Source: Streptomyces sp. NK08204
GTDB taxonomy: Bacteria > Actinomycetota > Actinomycetes > Streptomycetales > Streptomycetaceae
Assembly (NCBI RefSeq): GCF_020400585.1
Contig: NZ_JAINVF010000002.1
Span: forward strand, 124,001-188,000
Reading direction: 5' to 3'
DNA: 64,000 nucleotides
Shown piece after piece: positions 15,802-23,436 of this stretch (the stretch's first letter is position 1; the number at the start of each line of letters is the position of its first letter). Below the pieces are notes generated by a model that saw nothing but the letters and a program-made list of their open reading frames with translations, did no database searches and was not told where the DNA came from. The position numbers and the translations under genes are program-made.

Positions 15802-16347
15802 TTTCACGTACGTGACGTCCGTGCGGGAACGCATGCGCGCCCGCCTCCTGGCAGGGCCGGTCCGTGTTCGTCACCGGTCCCGCCCAGGAGGCCTGCCGCG
15901 ACCCCACGCGCCCCGGGTACGACATCCCGGCGATCTCCCCATCGCCGAGACCAGCCGGGTCCAGGGCCACGACCTGTACGGCACCGACATCGGTGAACGG
16001 CTACGCCGGCGCTCGCCTGCCCGTCCCGTCGACCGGCTCGGGGCGCTCGCCTGCCCGTCCCGTCGACCGGCTCGGAGCGGCATGTCCCCGGTCGTCGGCC
16101 GTGCGGCGGCTGTCCCGAGCTCGGCCCCGGCCGCCGGGTCGATCACCGGGGACGGCCTCAACGCCCTGCACGACCGGCGGCGCCACCACGGCCGGCACCC
16201 GCACGGCCGGCCCCGGACCTCCTTGCCGGCCCCAAAAGCCTCTTCGCCGCCTGAAAGACCCCACGGCGACAACCCAGACCGCTCCCGAACGTTGTCCCAC
16301 CGGGCCCGCTGCGGTGATACTGGCGCCCGGCCCGCGGGGGAGGCGAG
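15802..16347. other. Apparently gene-free region upstream of an orphan ABC ATPase
   Basis: 546 bases after the terminator and before the ABC gene. Open frames exist on both strands, but none has a ribosome site, a plausible protein composition or a family I recognise. A 34-bp tandem duplication sits in the middle (16008-16075). The state fits decayed coding sequence or a long regulatory spacer; I see no decisive remnant. Confidence 0.4.
16008..16075. repeat. Two-copy 34-bp direct tandem repeat
   Basis: A 34-base unit starting GGCGCTCGCCTG occurs at 16008-16041 and again immediately at 16042-16075, essentially identical. The unit contains GTCGAC within CCGTCGACCGG. The period is not a multiple of three, so it would break any frame crossing it, which supports a non-coding status for the region. 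Confidence 0.75.
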
Positions 16348-17040
16348 ATGACCGATGTGATCACCGAAACCATGGTGCGCGTCACGGACGTGCACAAGTC
16401 GTACGGGCGTGGCGCCGCCGCCGTCCATGCCCTGCGCGGGGTCTCCTTCGAGGTCCCGCGCGGCGAACTCGTCGCCCTCAAGGGGCGCTCGGGCTCCGGC
16501 AAGACCACCCTGCTGAACATCGTCGGCGGCCTCGACGCACCCGACCGGGGACACGTCGAGATCGAGGGGCGGGACCTCGCCGAGCTGGGTGAGAGCGGCC
16601 TGCTGGAGCTGCGCCGGGACCACATCGGGTTCGTCTTCCAGTCCTTCGGGCTCATCCCGATCCTCAGCGCCGCCGAGAACGTCGGCGTGCCGCTGCGGCT
16701 GCGCCGCGCCGACCCCCGCGAGCGCGAGGAGCGGGTCGAGCTGCTGCTCTCCCTCGTCGGGCTCGCCGATCACGCCGCCCAGCGGCCCGGCGAGCTGTCC
16801 GGCGGCCAGCAGCAGCGGGTCGCCATCGCCCGCGCCCTCGCCAACCGCCCCGCCCTGCTCATCGCCGACGAGCCGACCGGCCAGCTGGACGCCGAGACCG
16901 GGCACGCCGTCATGGAGCTGCTGCGGGCCGTGGTCCGCAGCGAGGGGGTCACCGCTCTGGTCGCCACGCACGACGCGACCCTCCTCGACCTGGCCGACCG
17001 GGTGCTGGAGCTGAACGACGGCGAGATCACCGAGCACTGA
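16348..17040 (+). CDS. ABC transporter ATP-binding protein (MacB/LolD class), without adjacent permease
   Basis: 230 residues, one nucleotide-binding domain. Walker A GRSGSGKTT (near 50), Q-loop FVFQSFGLIPILSAAEN, signature LSGGQQQRV, Walker B ALLIADEPTG and switch His in VATHD are all intact. The sequence is closest to the MacB/LolD/FtsE-like group that normally pairs with an FtsX-fold permease, handling lipoprotein or peptide extrusion. No permease gene is beside it: upstream is a 546-base gene-free stretch, downstream is kdpD. The ATG at 16348 follows GGGGGAGGCGAG, a good ribosome site. It may serve a permease elsewhere or be left over after a deletion. Confidence 0.88.
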   Translation: MTDVITETMVRVTDVHKSYGRGAAAVHALRGVSFEVPRGELVALKGRSGSGKTTLLNIVGGLDAPDRGHVEIEGRDLAELGESGLLELRRDHIGFVFQSFGLIPILSAAENVGVPLRLRRADPREREERVELLLSLVGLADHAAQRPGELSGGQQQRVAIARALANRPALLIADEPTGQLDAETGHAVMELLRAVVRSEGVTALVATHDATLLDLADRVLELNDGEITEH

Positions 17041-17210
17041 GCGGCTCCGCCGGCACCGAGCCGCCGTACCGGGCGCTCTGTGCCGCGGCCGGAGCCGTCA
17101 GAGGTGCATCAAAGACCCCCCGCCGACCCGGTCCTCACCTCCTTTGCCCACATCATTGGTCGTAAGGTCGACGCTGCATACGCAGCAGTAGACCGGAAGA
17201 CAATGAGGAC

Positions 17211-19754
17211 ATGGGACGCGGCAAGCTTCGGATCTATCTCGGCGCGGCACCCGGCGTGGGCAAGACCTACGCCATGCTGGCCGAGGCGCACCGCCGTGTG
17301 GAGCGGGGCACCGACTGCGTCGTGGCCTACGTGGAGCACCACGACCGCCCGCGCACCGAGGCGCTGCTGCACGGCCTGGAGCAGGTCCCGCGCAGGCGCC
17401 TGGAGCACCGGGGCACCACGTCCGGCGAGATGGACGTCGACGCCGTGCTGCGCCGCGGGCCCGCCGTCGCCCTCGTGGACGAACTCGCCCACACCAACAT
17501 CCCCGGCTCGCGCAACGCCAAGCGCTGGCAGGACGTGGAGGAGCTGCTGGCCGGCGGGATCGACGTCATCTCGACCGTCAACATCCAGCACCTGGAGTCG
17601 CTCGGCGACATCGTCGAGTCGATCACCGGGGTGCGGCAGTGGGAGACCGTGCCCGACGAGGTCGTCCGCCGGGCCGATCAGATCGAGCTGGTCGACATGT
17701 CCCCGGAGGCGCTGCGCCGCCGTATGGCCCACGGAAACATCTACCGGCCGGACGAGATCGACGCGGCCCTCGGCAACTACTTCCGGCCCGGCAACCTCAC
17801 CGCCCTGCGCGAGCTGGCGCTGCTGTGGGTGGCCGACCGGGTCGACGAGTACCTGAACGAGTACCGCACCGACCACCGGGTCTCCACGATCTGGGGCTCG
17901 CGCGAGCGGATCGTGGTCGGGCTGACCGGCGGCCCGGAGGGACGGACGCTGATCCGCCGGGCCGCGCGGCTCGCGGAGAAGGGCGCCGGCGGCGAGGTCC
18001 TCGCCGTCTACATAGCCCGCAGCGACGGCCTGACCGCCGCCTCCCCGAAGGAACTCGCTCTCCAGCGCACCCTCGTCGAGGACCTCGGCGGCACCTTCCA
18101 CCACGTCGTCGGCGACGACGTACCCGCCGCCCTGCTCGACTTCGCGCGCGGCGTCAACGCCACCCAGATCGTGCTCGGCTCCTCGCGCCGCAAGACCTGG
18201 CAGTACGTCTTCGGGCCCGGCGTGGGCGCGACGGTCGCCCGGGACTCCGGCCCCGACCTCGACGTGCACATCGTCACCCACGACGAGGTCGCCAAGGGCC
18301 GCGGACTGCCCGTGGCCCGGGGCGCGCGGCTCGGCCGCTCCCGGATCGTCTCGGGCTGGCTGGCCGGGCTCGTCGGCCCGGCGGTGCTCGCGGTGCTGCT
18401 GAACACCGTCGACATCGGCCTCGCCAACGACATGCTGCTGTTCCTGGCCGTCACGGTCGCCGCGGCCCTGCTCGGCGGCCTGCTGCCCGCGCTGGCCTCC
18501 GTGGCCTTCGGGTCCCTGCTGCTGAACTACTTCTACACCCCGCCCCTGCACCGGCTGACCATCGCCGACCCCAGGAACATCGTCGCCATAGTGATCTTCT
18601 TCGGGGTCGCCGTGTCCGTCGCATCCGTGGTCGACCTCGCGGCCCGGCGCACCCACCAGGCGGCCCGGCTGCGCGCCGAGTCCGAGATCCTGTCCTTCCT
18701 CGCCGGGAACGTGCTGCGCGGCGAGACCAGCCTGGAAGCGCTGCTGGAACGGGTCCGCGAGACCTTCGGCATGGACTTCGCGGCCCTGCTGGAACGCGAG
18801 AGCGACGTGGCGCCCTGGACGTGCGCCGGCCGCGCGGGCTCGGGGCCCGAGCCGGCCCGGCCCGAGGACGCCGATGTCGACATCCCGGTCGGTGATCGCC
18901 TGGCACTGGCCCTCACCGGCCGGGTGCTGCCCGCCGAGGACCGCCGGGTGCTCGCCGCCTTCGGCGCGCAGGCCGCCGTCGTCCTCGACCGCAGGCGCCT
19001 GCAGGAGGAGGCCGACCAGGCCCGCGCGCTCGCCGAGGGCAACCGCATCCGCACCGCCCTGCTCGCCGCCGTCAGCCACGACCTGCGCACCCCCCTCGCC
19101 GGCATCAAGGCCGCCGTCTCCTCGCTGCGCTCCGACGACGTGGCCTGGTCCGAGGAGGACCGGGCGGAGCTGCTGAAGGGCATCGAGGAGGGCGCCGACC
19201 GGCTCGGCCACCTCGTGGGCAACCTGCTCGACATGTCCCGCCTGCACACCGGCACCGTCGCCCCGGTCATCCGCGAGGTCGACGTCGACGAGGTCGTGCC
19301 GATGGCGCTCGTCGGCGTGCCTGAGGACAGCGTCGAGCTGGACGTGCCCGAGACGCTGCCCATGGTCGCCGTCGACCCCGGGCTGCTGGAGCGGTGCGTG
19401 GCCAACCTGGTGGAGAACGCCGTCAAGTACAGCCCGCCCGGCCGGCGCGTCCTCGTCTCCGCCAGCGCGATCAGCGACCGGGTCGAGGTACGGGTCGTCG
19501 ACCGCGGGCCGGGCGTCCCGGACGAGGCGAAGAACCGTATCTTCGAACCCTTCCAGCGATACGGCGACGCGCCGCGCGGCGCCGGAGTGGGCCTCGGCCT
19601 CGCGGTCGCCCGCGGCTTCGCCGAGGCGATGGGCGGCACCCTCAACGCCGAGGACACGCCGGGCGGCGGACTCACCATGGTTCTCAGCCTGCGCGCGGCG
19701 CCGTCGCTCTGCGCACAGCTCATCCCCGCAGCACCAGAAAGGCAGGCCCCATGA
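17211..19754 (+). CDS. kdpD: KdpD-type sensor histidine kinase
   Basis: 847 residues with the full KdpD layout. The N-terminal KdpD domain (1-210) has Walker A GAAPGVGKT and the DELAHTN box. A Usp-like domain follows (about 235-365), then four closely spaced TM segments (about 380-475), a GAF-like region (about 490-600), an H-box AAVSHDLRTPLAG with His623, and a HATPase domain with NLVENAVKYSP and GVGLGLAVARGF. KdpD senses K+ limitation or ionic stress and phosphorylates KdpE. The ATG at 17211 lies six bases after a GACAAT hexamer, so the message may be close to leaderless. Downstream kdpE overlaps by 4 bases. No kdpFABC pump genes are nearby in this window. Confidence 0.93.
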   Translation: MGRGKLRIYLGAAPGVGKTYAMLAEAHRRVERGTDCVVAYVEHHDRPRTEALLHGLEQVPRRRLEHRGTTSGEMDVDAVLRRGPAVALVDELAHTNIPGSRNAKRWQDVEELLAGGIDVISTVNIQHLESLGDIVESITGVRQWETVPDEVVRRADQIELVDMSPEALRRRMAHGNIYRPDEIDAALGNYFRPGNLTALRELALLWVADRVDEYLNEYRTDHRVSTIWGSRERIVVGLTGGPEGRTLIRRAARLAEKGAGGEVLAVYIARSDGLTAASPKELALQRTLVEDLGGTFHHVVGDDVPAALLDFARGVNATQIVLGSSRRKTWQYVFGPGVGATVARDSGPDLDVHIVTHDEVAKGRGLPVARGARLGRSRIVSGWLAGLVGPAVLAVLLNTVDIGLANDMLLFLAVTVAAALLGGLLPALASVAFGSLLLNYFYTPPLHRLTIADPRNIVAIVIFFGVAVSVASVVDLAARRTHQAARLRAESEILSFLAGNVLRGETSLEALLERVRETFGMDFAALLERESDVAPWTCAGRAGSGPEPARPEDADVDIPVGDRLALALTGRVLPAEDRRVLAAFGAQAAVVLDRRRLQEEADQARALAEGNRIRTALLAAVSHDLRTPLAGIKAAVSSLRSDDVAWSEEDRAELLKGIEEGADRLGHLVGNLLDMSRLHTGTVAPVIREVDVDEVVPMALVGVPEDSVELDVPETLPMVAVDPGLLERCVANLVENAVKYSPPGRRVLVSASAISDRVEVRVVDRGPGVPDEAKNRIFEPFQRYGDAPRGAGVGLGLAVARGFAEAMGGTLNAEDTPGGGLTMVLSLRAAPSLCAQLIPAAPERQAP

Positions 19755-20440
19755 CGACCCGGGTGCTCGTGGTCGACGACGAGCCGCAGATCGTGCGCGC
19801 CCTCGTGATCAACCTCAAGGCACGCGAGTACGAGGTGGACTCGGCCCCCGACGGCAGGACCGCCCTCGACCTCGCCGCCTCCCGCCACCCCGACGTGGTC
19901 GTCCTCGACCTCGGCCTGCCCGACATGGACGGCGTGGAAGTGATCAGGGGGCTGCGCGGCTGGACCCGCGTACCCATCCTGGTGCTGTCCGCCCGGCACT
20001 CCTCCGACGAGAAGGTCCAGGCGCTGGACGCGGGCGCCGACGACTACGTCACCAAGCCCTTCGGCATGGACGAGCTGCTGGCCCGGCTGCGGGCCGCCGT
20101 CCGCCGGGCCGAGCCGGCCGGGGCGGGCGAGGACGAGGTGACGACCGTGGAGACCGAGGGCTTCACCGTCGACCTGGCCGCGAAGAAGGTCAACCGGGCG
20201 GGCAAGGACGTACGCCTCACCCCGACCGAATGGCACCTGCTGGAGGTGCTGGTCCGCAACACCGGCCGCCTGGTCGGCCAGAGACAGCTGCTCCAGGAGG
20301 TGTGGGGCCCGTCGTACGGGACGGAGAGCAACTACCTGCGCGTCTACATGGCCCAGCTGCGCAGGAAGCTGGAGGCGGACCCGTCGCACCCGAAGCACTT
20401 CATCACCGAGCCGGGGATGGGGTATCGGTTCGAGAAGTGA
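19751..20440 (+). CDS. kdpE: KdpE-type response regulator
   Basis: 229 residues, OmpR/PhoB family. The receiver domain (1-118) has the Asp pair in VVDDEPQ, phosphoacceptor Asp in VVLDLGLPD (about residue 54) and Lys in YVTKPFGMDELL (about 104). The winged-helix domain (about 130-229) includes LTPTEWHLLEVLVRNTGRLV, the KdpE-like WGPSYGTESNYLRVYMAQLRRKLE segment and an ITEPGMGYRF end. ATGA overlap with kdpD implies coupled translation and a dedicated pair. The usual target, kdpFABC, is absent here, so its regulon must be elsewhere. Confidence 0.93.
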   Translation: MTTRVLVVDDEPQIVRALVINLKAREYEVDSAPDGRTALDLAASRHPDVVVLDLGLPDMDGVEVIRGLRGWTRVPILVLSARHSSDEKVQALDAGADDYVTKPFGMDELLARLRAAVRRAEPAGAGEDEVTTVETEGFTVDLAAKKVNRAGKDVRLTPTEWHLLEVLVRNTGRLVGQRQLLQEVWGPSYGTESNYLRVYMAQLRRKLEADPSHPKHFITEPGMGYRFEK

Positions 20441-20483
20441 GCTGCGCTACGGCGCTGTCGGCGGGTCCCGGTACGCTGCTGAT

Positions 20484-20882
20484 ATGAGTGCTGTTTCTCG
20501 TTCAGAAAAGCCAGCCGGCCGGTTCCGCCGTATGCTCGGCCGGCTCTCCTCCTCGCAGGAGGATCTGGAGTCCGAGGAGCTGCGCGAGGACGCCGACACG
20601 GCGGGCTGTACCAGGATCTGCGACTGTCACGACCGGCAGATCGTCACGGTAACTGGTACCTTGCGCACGGTCACCCTGCGCCCGCGTGCCGGTGTACCGG
20701 CCCTGGAGGCCGAGTTGTTCGACGGCTCGGCCGCGCTGGACGTGGTGTGGCTCGGCAGGCGCTCCATCGTGGGCATAGAACCGGGGCGCAGGCTGATCGC
20801 ATCGGGCCGGATCTCGATGAGCCGGGGCCGCCGGGTGCTGTTCAATCCGAAGTACGAACTACGACCCCTCGGACGGGAGTAG
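20484..20882 (+). CDS. OB-fold nucleic-acid-binding protein
   Basis: 132 residues. A charged N-terminus (1-40) leads into CTRICDCHDRQIVTVTGTLR and a five-strand OB-like barrel ending SGRISMSRGRRVLFNPKYEL. This family, annotated as OB-fold nucleic-acid-binding proteins, is conserved in Actinobacteria next to DUF3159 and TrkA genes. RNA or DNA binding is inferred from the fold. The first ATG (20484) lies only six bases after a TACGCT hexamer at 20472-20477, so the transcript could be leaderless. The DUF3159 gene starts three bases after the stop. Confidence 0.82.
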   Translation: MSAVSRSEKPAGRFRRMLGRLSSSQEDLESEELREDADTAGCTRICDCHDRQIVTVTGTLRTVTLRPRAGVPALEAELFDGSAALDVVWLGRRSIVGIEPGRRLIASGRISMSRGRRVLFNPKYELRPLGRE

Positions 20883-20885
20883 CCG

Positions 20886-21653
20886 GTGACGTCCCTCGAC
20901 AAGCCGACCCAAGACACCGGACAGGACCGGACCGACGACACCCGGGCGGTGACCGAGGCCGCTCTGGTCGAGGCGTTCGGCGGCATCCGCGGCATGGTCG
21001 AGACGGTCGTTCCGGGCCTCCTCTTCGTCGCGATCTTCACGGTCGACAAGAACCTGCACGTCTCGGCGATCGCCGCGCTGGCCGTCTCCGTGGTCCTCGT
21101 CGTGGTCCGGCTGGCCATGAAGGACACCGTCAAGCACGCCTTCAGCGGCGTCTTCGGCGTGGTCTTCGGTGTCGTCTTCGCGATGTTCACCGGGAACGCC
21201 AAGGACTTCTACCTCCCCGGCATGCTCTACACCCTGGGCCTGGCGCTGGCGTACATCATCACGACCCTCGCCGGAGTGCCCCTGATCGGCCTCGTCCTCG
21301 GCCCGGTCTTCAAGGAGAACCTCTCCTGGCGCACCCGCAACCCCGGCCGCAAGAAGGCTTATGCGAAGGCCAGTTGGGCCTGGGGCCTGATCCTGCTCGC
21401 CAAGTGCGCGATCCTCTTCCCGCTGTACTGGTGGGCCGACACCACCCAGCTCGGCTGGATCCTGGTCGCCCTGAAGATCCCGCCGTTCCTGCTGGCCGTA
21501 TGGCTGACCTGGGTCTTCCTCGCGAAGGCGCCCGCGCCCATCGACGTGTTCGCGGAGATGGAGGCGCAGGAGCAGGCGGAGGAGGAGCGCAGGGCCGCGC
21601 TGGCGGCCGAGGGCGGCGAGCCGGCAGGGGGACGCCACCGCCGGGAGGCGTAG
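20886..21653 (+). CDS. DUF3159 family membrane protein
   Basis: 255 residues with six or so predicted TM helices, beginning near residue 35 (GLLFVAIFTVDKNLHVSAIAALAVSVVLVVVR...) and ending around 215 (PPFLLAVWLTWVFLAKAP). DUF3159 is an actinobacterial integral-membrane family related in layout to intracellular septation protein A-type proteins; its activity is not known. The conserved loop NLSWRTRNPGRKKAYAKASW is present. GTG 20886 is separated from the OB-fold stop by three bases. The C-terminus is an acidic Ala/Glu helix. Transcription stops at a strong hairpin just downstream. Confidence 0.87.
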   Translation: MTSLDKPTQDTGQDRTDDTRAVTEAALVEAFGGIRGMVETVVPGLLFVAIFTVDKNLHVSAIAALAVSVVLVVVRLAMKDTVKHAFSGVFGVVFGVVFAMFTGNAKDFYLPGMLYTLGLALAYIITTLAGVPLIGLVLGPVFKENLSWRTRNPGRKKAYAKASWAWGLILLAKCAILFPLYWWADTTQLGWILVALKIPPFLLAVWLTWVFLAKAPAPIDVFAEMEAQEQAEEERRAALAAEGGEPAGGRHRREA

Positions 21654-21670
21654 ACAGCCGTTCCACGACG

Positions 21671-21704
21671 AAAAGGGCGCCCTTGCTGCCAAGGGCGCCC
21701 TTTT
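21671..21704. terminator. Perfect bidirectional intrinsic terminator
   Basis: AAAAGGGCGCCCTTG (21671-21685) and CAAGGGCGCCCTTTT (21690-21704) are perfect 15-bp arms with a 4-base loop. The A-tract on one side and T-tract on the other make it a functional terminator in both directions, serving the convergent DUF3159 and TrkA genes. Confidence 0.92.
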
Positions 21705-21721
21705 CCCGTGCGGCCGGTCGG

Positions 21722-22393
21722 TCAGCCCTCGTCCCGCCGCACCGACAGCAGTTCCTCCAGCTGTTGCTCCCGGGCCGGCGCGGCCACGAACAGCAGCTCG
21801 TCGCCCGGCTCCAGGGAGTCCTCCTTGGAGGGGGTCAGCACCCGGGTGCCGCGGATGATGGTGACCAGGGACGTGTCCTCGGGCCACTGGACCGTGCCGA
21901 CCTGGGTGCCGGCCAGGGCCGACTCCTCGGGCAGCGTCAGCTCGACCAGGTTGGCGTCGCCGTGGCTGAAGCGGAGCAGGCGGACCAGGTCGCCGACGCT
22001 CACCGCCTCCTCGACCAGGGCGGACATCAGACGCGGGGTGGACACGGCGACGTCCACGCCCCAGGCCTCGTTGAACAGCCACTCGTTCTTGGGGTTGTTC
22101 ACCCGGGCCACGACGCGCGGAACGCCGTACTCCGTCTTCGCGAGCAGCGAGACGACCAGGTTGACCTTGTCGTCACCGGTCGCGGCGATCACGACGTTGC
22201 AGCGCTGCAGCGCGGCCTCGTCCAGGGACGTGATCTCGCAGGCGTCGGCCAGGAGCCACTCCGCCTGCGGGACGCGCTCGACCGAGATGGCGGTCGGCGC
22301 CTTGTCGACGAGCAGGACCTCGTGGCCGTTCTCCAGCAGCTCGCCCGCGATCGAGCGGCCGACGGCACCGGCCCCGGCAATGGCGACCCTCAT
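21722..22393 (-). CDS. trkA: TrkA-family potassium uptake regulator (second of a pair)
   Basis: 223 residues: a Rossmann NAD(H)-binding RCK_N domain (1-135; GAGAVGRSIAGELLENGHEV, then VIAATGDDKVNLVVSLLAK) and a C-terminal TrkA_C/RCK_C domain (about 140-215; SLVTIIRGTRVLTPSKEDS ... GDELLFVA). Such proteins gate K+ channels or Trk/Ktr transporters in response to nucleotides. It follows another trkA-like gene with a 1-base overlap (TGATGA), giving a CeoB/CeoC-type pair as in mycobacteria. No Trk membrane subunit is next to it; the large APC permease gene is divergent and might be the partner by context only. Confidence 0.88.
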   Translation of the reverse strand: MRVAIAGAGAVGRSIAGELLENGHEVLLVDKAPTAISVERVPQAEWLLADACEITSLDEAALQRCNVVIAATGDDKVNLVVSLLAKTEYGVPRVVARVNNPKNEWLFNEAWGVDVAVSTPRLMSALVEEAVSVGDLVRLLRFSHGDANLVELTLPEESALAGTQVGTVQWPEDTSLVTIIRGTRVLTPSKEDSLEPGDELLFVAAPAREQQLEELLSVRRDEG

Positions 22394-23064
22394 CAGTGAC
22401 CGCCCTCCTCTTCCGGCCCCCCGGCGAACGCCGTCTCGACCTTCTCCACGTCGTCCGTCCGCATCATCACGTGCACGAGGTCACCCTCCTGCAGCACCGT
22501 CTGCGAGGACGGCAGGATCGCCTCGCCCAGGCGGGTCAGGAACGCCACCCGGACGCCCGTCTCCTCCTGCAGCTTGCTGACCTTGTGGCCGACCCACTTC
22601 GCGGAGGCGTGCACCTCCGCCAGCTGCACCCCGCCGGTGGGGTCGCGCCACAGCGGCTCGGCACCCGAGGGCAGCAGCCGGCGCAGCATCTGGTCCGCGG
22701 TCCAGCGGACCGTGGCCACGGTGGGGATGCCCAGGCGCTGGTAGACCTCGGCACGGCGCGGGTCGTAGATCCGGGCGGCCACGTTCTCCACACCGAACAT
22801 CTCGCGCGCCACCCGCGCGGAGATGATGTTCGAGTTGTCACCGCTGGACACGGCGGCGAAGGCACCCGCCTCCTCGATCCCCGCCTCGCGCAGGGTGTCC
22901 TGGTCGTAGCCGACGCCGGTGACGCGGCGGCCACCGAATCCGGGGCCCAGCCGTCGGAAGGCGGTGGGGTCCTGGTCGATCACAGCGACCGTGTGGCCCT
23001 GTTGTTCCAGGGCCTGGGCGAGAGTGGAGCCCACTCTCCCGCAGCCCATGATGACGATGTGCAC
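22393..23064 (-). CDS. trkA: TrkA-family potassium uptake regulator (first of a pair)
   Basis: 223 residues with the same RCK_N + RCK_C layout as its downstream neighbour. GCGRVGSTLAQALEQQGHTV forms the NAD-binding loop, followed by VSSGDNSNIISARVARE; the C-terminal domain spans about 140-210. The two proteins probably associate as a hetero-octameric gating ring. They are clearly diverged rather than a recent duplication. The region upstream is 115 bases from a possible 31-residue membrane peptide gene on the same strand. Confidence 0.88.
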   Translation of the reverse strand: MHIVIMGCGRVGSTLAQALEQQGHTVAVIDQDPTAFRRLGPGFGGRRVTGVGYDQDTLREAGIEEAGAFAAVSSGDNSNIISARVAREMFGVENVAARIYDPRRAEVYQRLGIPTVATVRWTADQMLRRLLPSGAEPLWRDPTGGVQLAEVHASAKWVGHKVSKLQEETGVRVAFLTRLGEAILPSSQTVLQEGDLVHVMMRTDDVEKVETAFAGGPEEEGGH

Positions 23065-23179
23065 GACCGTCCTTCCGGTGTCAAGAGATGCCGACTTGGC
23101 CTTAACAGGTTCTCAGACTGCGGCCCAAGCTACACACGCACCGTCCGGGAAAGGCACCCCCGTGCCGGAGCTGTCACAA

Positions 23180-23275
23180 TCACCTGCGCGTGATACTGCG
23201 CACGCTGCACAGAGTCAGGATTCCGAGGCCGGTCAGGGCGACCATGGCCCCGATCAGCTCTGCGGTCGCGGGCAT
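23180..23275 (-). CDS. Possible 31-residue single-TM membrane peptide
   Basis: An ATG preceded by GGAGG four bases upstream opens a 31-codon frame: MPATAELIGAMVALTGLGIL, then TLCSVRSITRR and a TGA stop. It is almost entirely one hydrophobic helix with a positively charged C-terminus, the topology of small membrane subunits such as KdpF. It is too short for routine gene calling. It lies upstream of the two TrkA genes, in a potassium-related neighbourhood. Evidence is the strong ribosome site and sensible TM composition; there is no homologue I can name. Confidence 0.5.
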   Translation of the reverse strand: MPATAELIGAMVALTGLGILTLCSVRSITRR

Positions 23276-23436
23276 GAGACCTCCGAAGTGCGGTGACGGG
23301 CGGGGTTTGCCATCTAGTCACGGCGAGCGGCGCCGCCACGGAATCCGCAGTTCCGTCGGTCGTCGAGTTCACCCGTGGGGCAGATAGCGGTGACCGGCTG
23401 GGCGGCAGCGTCCTCGACGCCTTACGATCCTCTCTC

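Noticed and set aside
15812..16351. 179-codon open frame before the ABC ATPase
   Set aside because: Pro/Arg-rich, no ribosome site, crosses the 34-bp duplication, overlaps a better-supported start at 16348.
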